Of a stretch of 6,720 nt of DNA, positions 4,674 through 6,720 are shown one piece after another. Each line of letters starts with the position of its first letter. Positions within the stretch are counted from its first letter, which is position 1. The position numbers and the translations under genes are program-made. This DNA is from an uncultured Ruminococcus sp. (GTDB taxonomy: Bacteria; Bacillota; Clostridia; Oscillospirales; Ruminococcaceae), in the NCBI GenBank assembly GCA_937942105.1, contig CALDFS010000351.1, forward strand, positions 1-6,720. Direction: 5' to 3'. The notes under the pieces were generated by a model. It did no database searches and was not told the origin of the DNA. It worked only from the letters and a program-made list of their open reading frames with translations.

Positions 4674-6351
4674 ATTCACCCCGATTTCCATTCGGAGAAA
4701 GCCAGCCGCCGAAGGCCCAGTACACGAGCCCGGGACCGGTGTTAGCACTGCCGCCAGACAGACCGGCATTAGCAATACCGAGGTTCAGGGTACAGAACAG
4801 AAGCAACTCATAGATGCCGCTTGCCGTGTTGCCTAAAATGTAGACTGCATCACGGGTATAGGTTGACGAACTGCCGCCCTTGATGTTTATCGGGAACGAT
4901 ACGCCGTTTTTAATGCCGTTTTTAACAACATAGCACCAGTTATTCGAGGACGGCTGTTTTATTCTTACGCTGCCCGCTTTATAGTCGGCAGTTATAGACG
5001 TTGCCTGCTTCGTGGTATCGGTGCATACATAAGGTTCGCACCAGTAAGTGCCGTCACTGTCCTGATAGTATTTCAAAAGCGTATCCGATACAACGGTATA
5101 GAAGCCGGACATATACTCAATGCCCTGAATCTTGCCCGGATATTTGCCGGAAACGTTATCTTTATACGATCCGTTATTTCCAAGCACGCCGTCGCAAGTG
5201 CCGTTTTTCCAATGGTATGTAGACAAATATGTTGTGCCTTCGGCTGCCGCTTCTCCGGCAGTGGTGTCAAATGGCTCGGGGACATCTACATATACAGCGA
5301 CTTTTCCTTCGCCGTGCGGTTCTATCGCGGTTATAACTGCGCCGTCCGGCGTTACGCTGTGCAGATAGTATCTGTCTGAGCTTGTGGTATAGTTGCCGAT
5401 GACAACGCTGCAGCCAACTTCAAGCCTTGCAGCATCAGCAGCGTTTAAGATAACGCGCTTAACTCCTGTTTCGGATTCTGCGGCTATGCACTGTACATTA
5501 AAATTGCAGCAGCCTTGAATAATGCCGTCAAGTGTAACAGAGGCAAAGATAATTTCGACCATTATTTTCAGAAAGGCTGCATCTGCGCTTGTGAATCCGC
5601 TGTAGCCCGCTCCTGTCGCCTTTGACAGTGTGTGCATGGTGTTGTGAGATATACTGTAAGCAGTCGGTATAACACCGGAATATGACGTCAATTTGCCGTC
5701 AACGGTGTGATTAGGGTATTTGCTGTGTATAACCCAAGAACTGACGCTGCCATCCTGCCTAACAGCCTCTGCAAGCGGCGCGATTTCCGGGACGTTTACG
5801 CTCCGCAGGGCGGAATAGTGTGCTTCCCAGGTGTCTTCGTGTTCTATCCTGCCATAGTAGCCGGACATCTGCAAAACGCCGACGAAATAATCAGGGCTAT
5901 AGCGGCGGAAGTTATCTGTTATGCCGTCTATAGCGGTTATCTTTTTTTCAAGGGTTGTCGGGTCGATTATCCAGTTGCAATCGACAACTGCAAACAGCGG
6001 TAACCCCGCAAAATCGTCACGCCCGGCGAAGGTATCTGTAGATGGTTCGCAGACCATGCCCACATTATCTCCACCACGTGTGCCGCTTGATACGCCTGAT
6101 ACGCCCGGCTGATAGAAGGTCGTCCAGCCATGCCAGGGGGTTCGGGTGATAGTGTACCACTTATCGCACAGAGCGGTGAGCTGGTCTGCATCGGCATCTA
6201 AAGCGCCGTTATCTATAAACCACTGACGCATGGTGCGCTTGTAGCCCTCAGCAGTGCCGTCAAACTGGACGGATAACGGCGCGAGGCAGCGGAGAATTCG
6301 GTTGGTTTCTTTCAGCGTGGTATCGCGGGGAAAATTGATTACTGATGACAT
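4663..6351 (-). CDS. DGR-diversified phage tail/receptor-binding protein
   Basis: This 562-aa protein is the DGR target, most likely a distal tail or receptor-binding protein. Residues 516-552 are encoded by the variable repeat; compared with the template, positions 524, 535, 538, 542, 544, 546, 547 and 551 differ. A ten-residue constant tail ends GNRGEWAG. Residues 1-80 are helical with a Trp/Tyr-rich end; 295-360 look beta-rich. From about 375 on, many aromatic and Gly residues with GLSGGSANTGPGLVYWAFGG suggest the C-type-lectin-like fold used by most DGR targets. There is no signal peptide. Start ATG 6351 has GGAGGG 8 nt upstream and lies 1 nt after the preceding stop. The gene is followed by the TR and RT. 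The tail role follows from context (lysis genes downstream, linker protein upstream) and is not proven by a named family. Confidence 0.88.
   Translation of the reverse strand: MSSVINFPRDTTLKETNRILRCLAPLSVQFDGTAEGYKRTMRQWFIDNGALDADADQLTALCDKWYTITRTPWHGWTTFYQPGVSGVSSGTRGGDNVGMVCEPSTDTFAGRDDFAGLPLFAVVDCNWIIDPTTLEKKITAIDGITDNFRRYSPDYFVGVLQMSGYYGRIEHEDTWEAHYSALRSVNVPEIAPLAEAVRQDGSVSSWVIHSKYPNHTVDGKLTSYSGVIPTAYSISHNTMHTLSKATGAGYSGFTSADAAFLKIMVEIIFASVTLDGIIQGCCNFNVQCIAAESETGVKRVILNAADAARLEVGCSVVIGNYTTSSDRYYLHSVTPDGAVITAIEPHGEGKVAVYVDVPEPFDTTAGEAAAEGTTYLSTYHWKNGTCDGVLGNNGSYKDNVSGKYPGKIQGIEYMSGFYTVVSDTLLKYYQDSDGTYWCEPYVCTDTTKQATSITADYKAGSVRIKQPSSNNWCYVVKNGIKNGVSFPINIKGGSSSTYTRDAVYILGNTASGIYELLLFCTLNLGIANAGLSGGSANTGPGLVYWAFGGWLSPNGNRGEWAG
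4696..4808 (-). repeat. DGR variable repeat (VR) in the 3' end of the target gene
   Basis: This is the copy of TR 4477-4589, offset by 219 bp. Coding-strand changes are A to C (5), A to T (5) and A to G (3), and no other base type changes. They convert Asn codons to Leu, Ser, Thr, Leu, Tyr, Ala and Leu, an Ile to Phe, and make one silent Gly change. Conserved GGCGGCTGG near its 3' end and the following TTCT probably form part of the initiation-of-mutagenic-homology region; the copies diverge directly after (G in TR, C in VR). Confidence 0.95.
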
Positions 6352-6352
6352 T

Positions 6353-6703
6353 TTAATAGCCCTCCTTCATTACTCTTATATCCAAGCCACCATCATTTTC
6401 GTTAATATAAAATGCAAGGTCTATGGATTGATTTATTACTGCCTGAGCGTCTTTTACCGCTTGATTTGCAGCGGCTGTGGCTGTGATGGCGGCGGTTGCG
6501 GCGGTCCTGGCGGCGGTTGCGGCGGCAGTGGTTGTGGCGGTGGTCGCGATGGTGGCTGTGGCGGTCCTGATGGCGGATGCGGTGGATGCAATTAGCCCAT
6601 ATACTCTCATGCCTCTCCCGGTATGACCGAGCACTTTCCAGTACAGATCTGCATAGACAGGTATAAATAAGAATGTGCCTTTTTGTGTACTAGGGAGTTC
6701 CAA
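6353..6703 (-). CDS. Ala/Thr-rich phage tail linker protein (start uncertain)
   Basis: This ORF of up to 116 aa lies directly before the DGR target (1 nt between stop and next start). It has three parts: an aromatic N-terminal stretch (FLFIPVYADLYWKVLGHTG), a long Ala/Thr low-complexity segment (about residues 40-80) likely to be helical or coiled coil, and a C-terminal piece DLAFYINENDGGLDIRVM seen in tail-associated proteins. The longest version uses TTG at 6703 with AGGAA 6 nt before it; an ATG at 6610 (85 aa, GGGAG close upstream) is a good alternative. The frame has a stop at 6713-6715, so it does not extend off the window. A short tail-fibre or chaperone-like partner of the target protein is plausible; no family is recognised. 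Confidence 0.65.
   Translation of the reverse strand: MELPSTQKGTFLFIPVYADLYWKVLGHTGRGMRVYGLIASTASAIRTATATIATTATTTAAATAARTAATAAITATAAANQAVKDAQAVINQSIDLAFYINENDGGLDIRVMKEGY
6475..6590. repeat. Low-complexity GGCGGT-type repeat tract
   Basis: On the plus strand this is a degenerate run of GGC/GGT/TGT/GCG triplets. On the minus strand it encodes the Ala/Thr-rich segment of the linker protein. It is far more GC- and purine-skewed than the flanks. The periodicity is three bases with imperfect units, so it can expand or contract by codons without breaking the frame. Confidence 0.7.
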
Positions 6704-6720
6704 CGGAATTTCCTAGTACA
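6686..6720. repeat. Near-perfect 16-bp inverted repeat at the window edge
   Basis: TGTACTAGGGAGTTCC (6686-6701) faces GGAATTTCCTAGTACA (6705-6720) across a 3-bp loop. Fourteen positions are Watson-Crick pairs and two are G-T when read as plus-strand RNA. It spans the possible TTG start and the in-frame stop just upstream of the linker gene. There is no U-run on the minus side, so it is not an ordinary terminator for the late transcript. It could be a protein-binding palindrome or an RNA hairpin; its left-over context is outside the window. Confidence 0.6.

Noticed and set aside
5707..6112. Plus-strand frames inside the target gene
   Set aside because: They lie wholly opposite a well-supported 562-aa minus-strand gene, have no good ribosome sites and overlap one another.
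6254..6595. Plus-strand frame giving a Gly/Cys-rich peptide resembling a metal-binding or antimicrobial protein
   Set aside because: It is the reverse complement of the Ala/Thr-rich tract of the minus-strand linker gene and of the target gene start. It has no ribosome site, and the composition follows from the triplet repeat.
1..6720. CRISPR array or insertion sequence
   Set aside because: No regularly spaced repeats and no transposase-like frame or terminal repeats flanking a gene were seen.

Overview
This window holds the right-hand part of a temperate phage, apparently integrated next to a bacterial tRNA-Ser gene. It carries a diversity-generating retroelement (DGR) beside the likely receptor-binding gene. 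The host is probably a Clostridia-type Firmicute, possibly a gut Oscillospiraceae/Lachnospiraceae relative. The reasons are strong GGAGG ribosome sites, an LLH-family holin, a CD1375-like small tail-region protein, a GH25 endolysin and an AT-rich host flank with a consensus sigma-A promoter. The species cannot be read from the sequence.

Layout: positions 1-306 look like host chromosome, with a promoter, a leader hairpin, tRNA-Ser(GGA) with encoded CCA, and a strong bidirectional terminator. Positions about 307-403 are a non-coding junction with a 12-bp-period direct repeat that could be integrase arm sites. Everything from 404 to 6720 is phage-like and on the minus strand, so it is transcribed from high to low coordinates. 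In transcription order it holds: an Ala/Thr-rich linker-type tail protein (6703-6353); a 562-aa DGR target protein whose C-terminus carries the variable repeat (6351-4663); a hairpin, the template repeat and a structured non-coding spacer (4662-4298); a 429-aa reverse transcriptase (4297-3008); three small tail-region ORFs (3063-2492); two small membrane proteins and an LLH holin (2488-1659); the GH25 lysozyme (1675-1025); a strong terminator (1019-965); and an HK97 gp10-like gene (949-404) next to the tRNA.

The central result is base-level proof of the DGR. Template repeat 4477-4589 and variable repeat 4696-4808 align over 113 bp without gaps. All 13 differences are at coding-strand adenines of the template (13 of 25 A), and none of the 88 other positions differs. 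Seven of ten template Asn codons are replaced in the variable copy. The retroelement is expected to copy the template RNA with A-errors and rewrite residues 516-552 of the tail protein, changing host recognition. The RT keeps its three catalytic aspartates but has unusual motif spellings (FMDD, and IGALPSE where DGR RTs usually have IGxxxSQ). No Avd accessory gene lies in the window. The genes around the DGR are packed head-to-tail with short overlaps, so target, template, RT and lysis genes are probably one late transcript.
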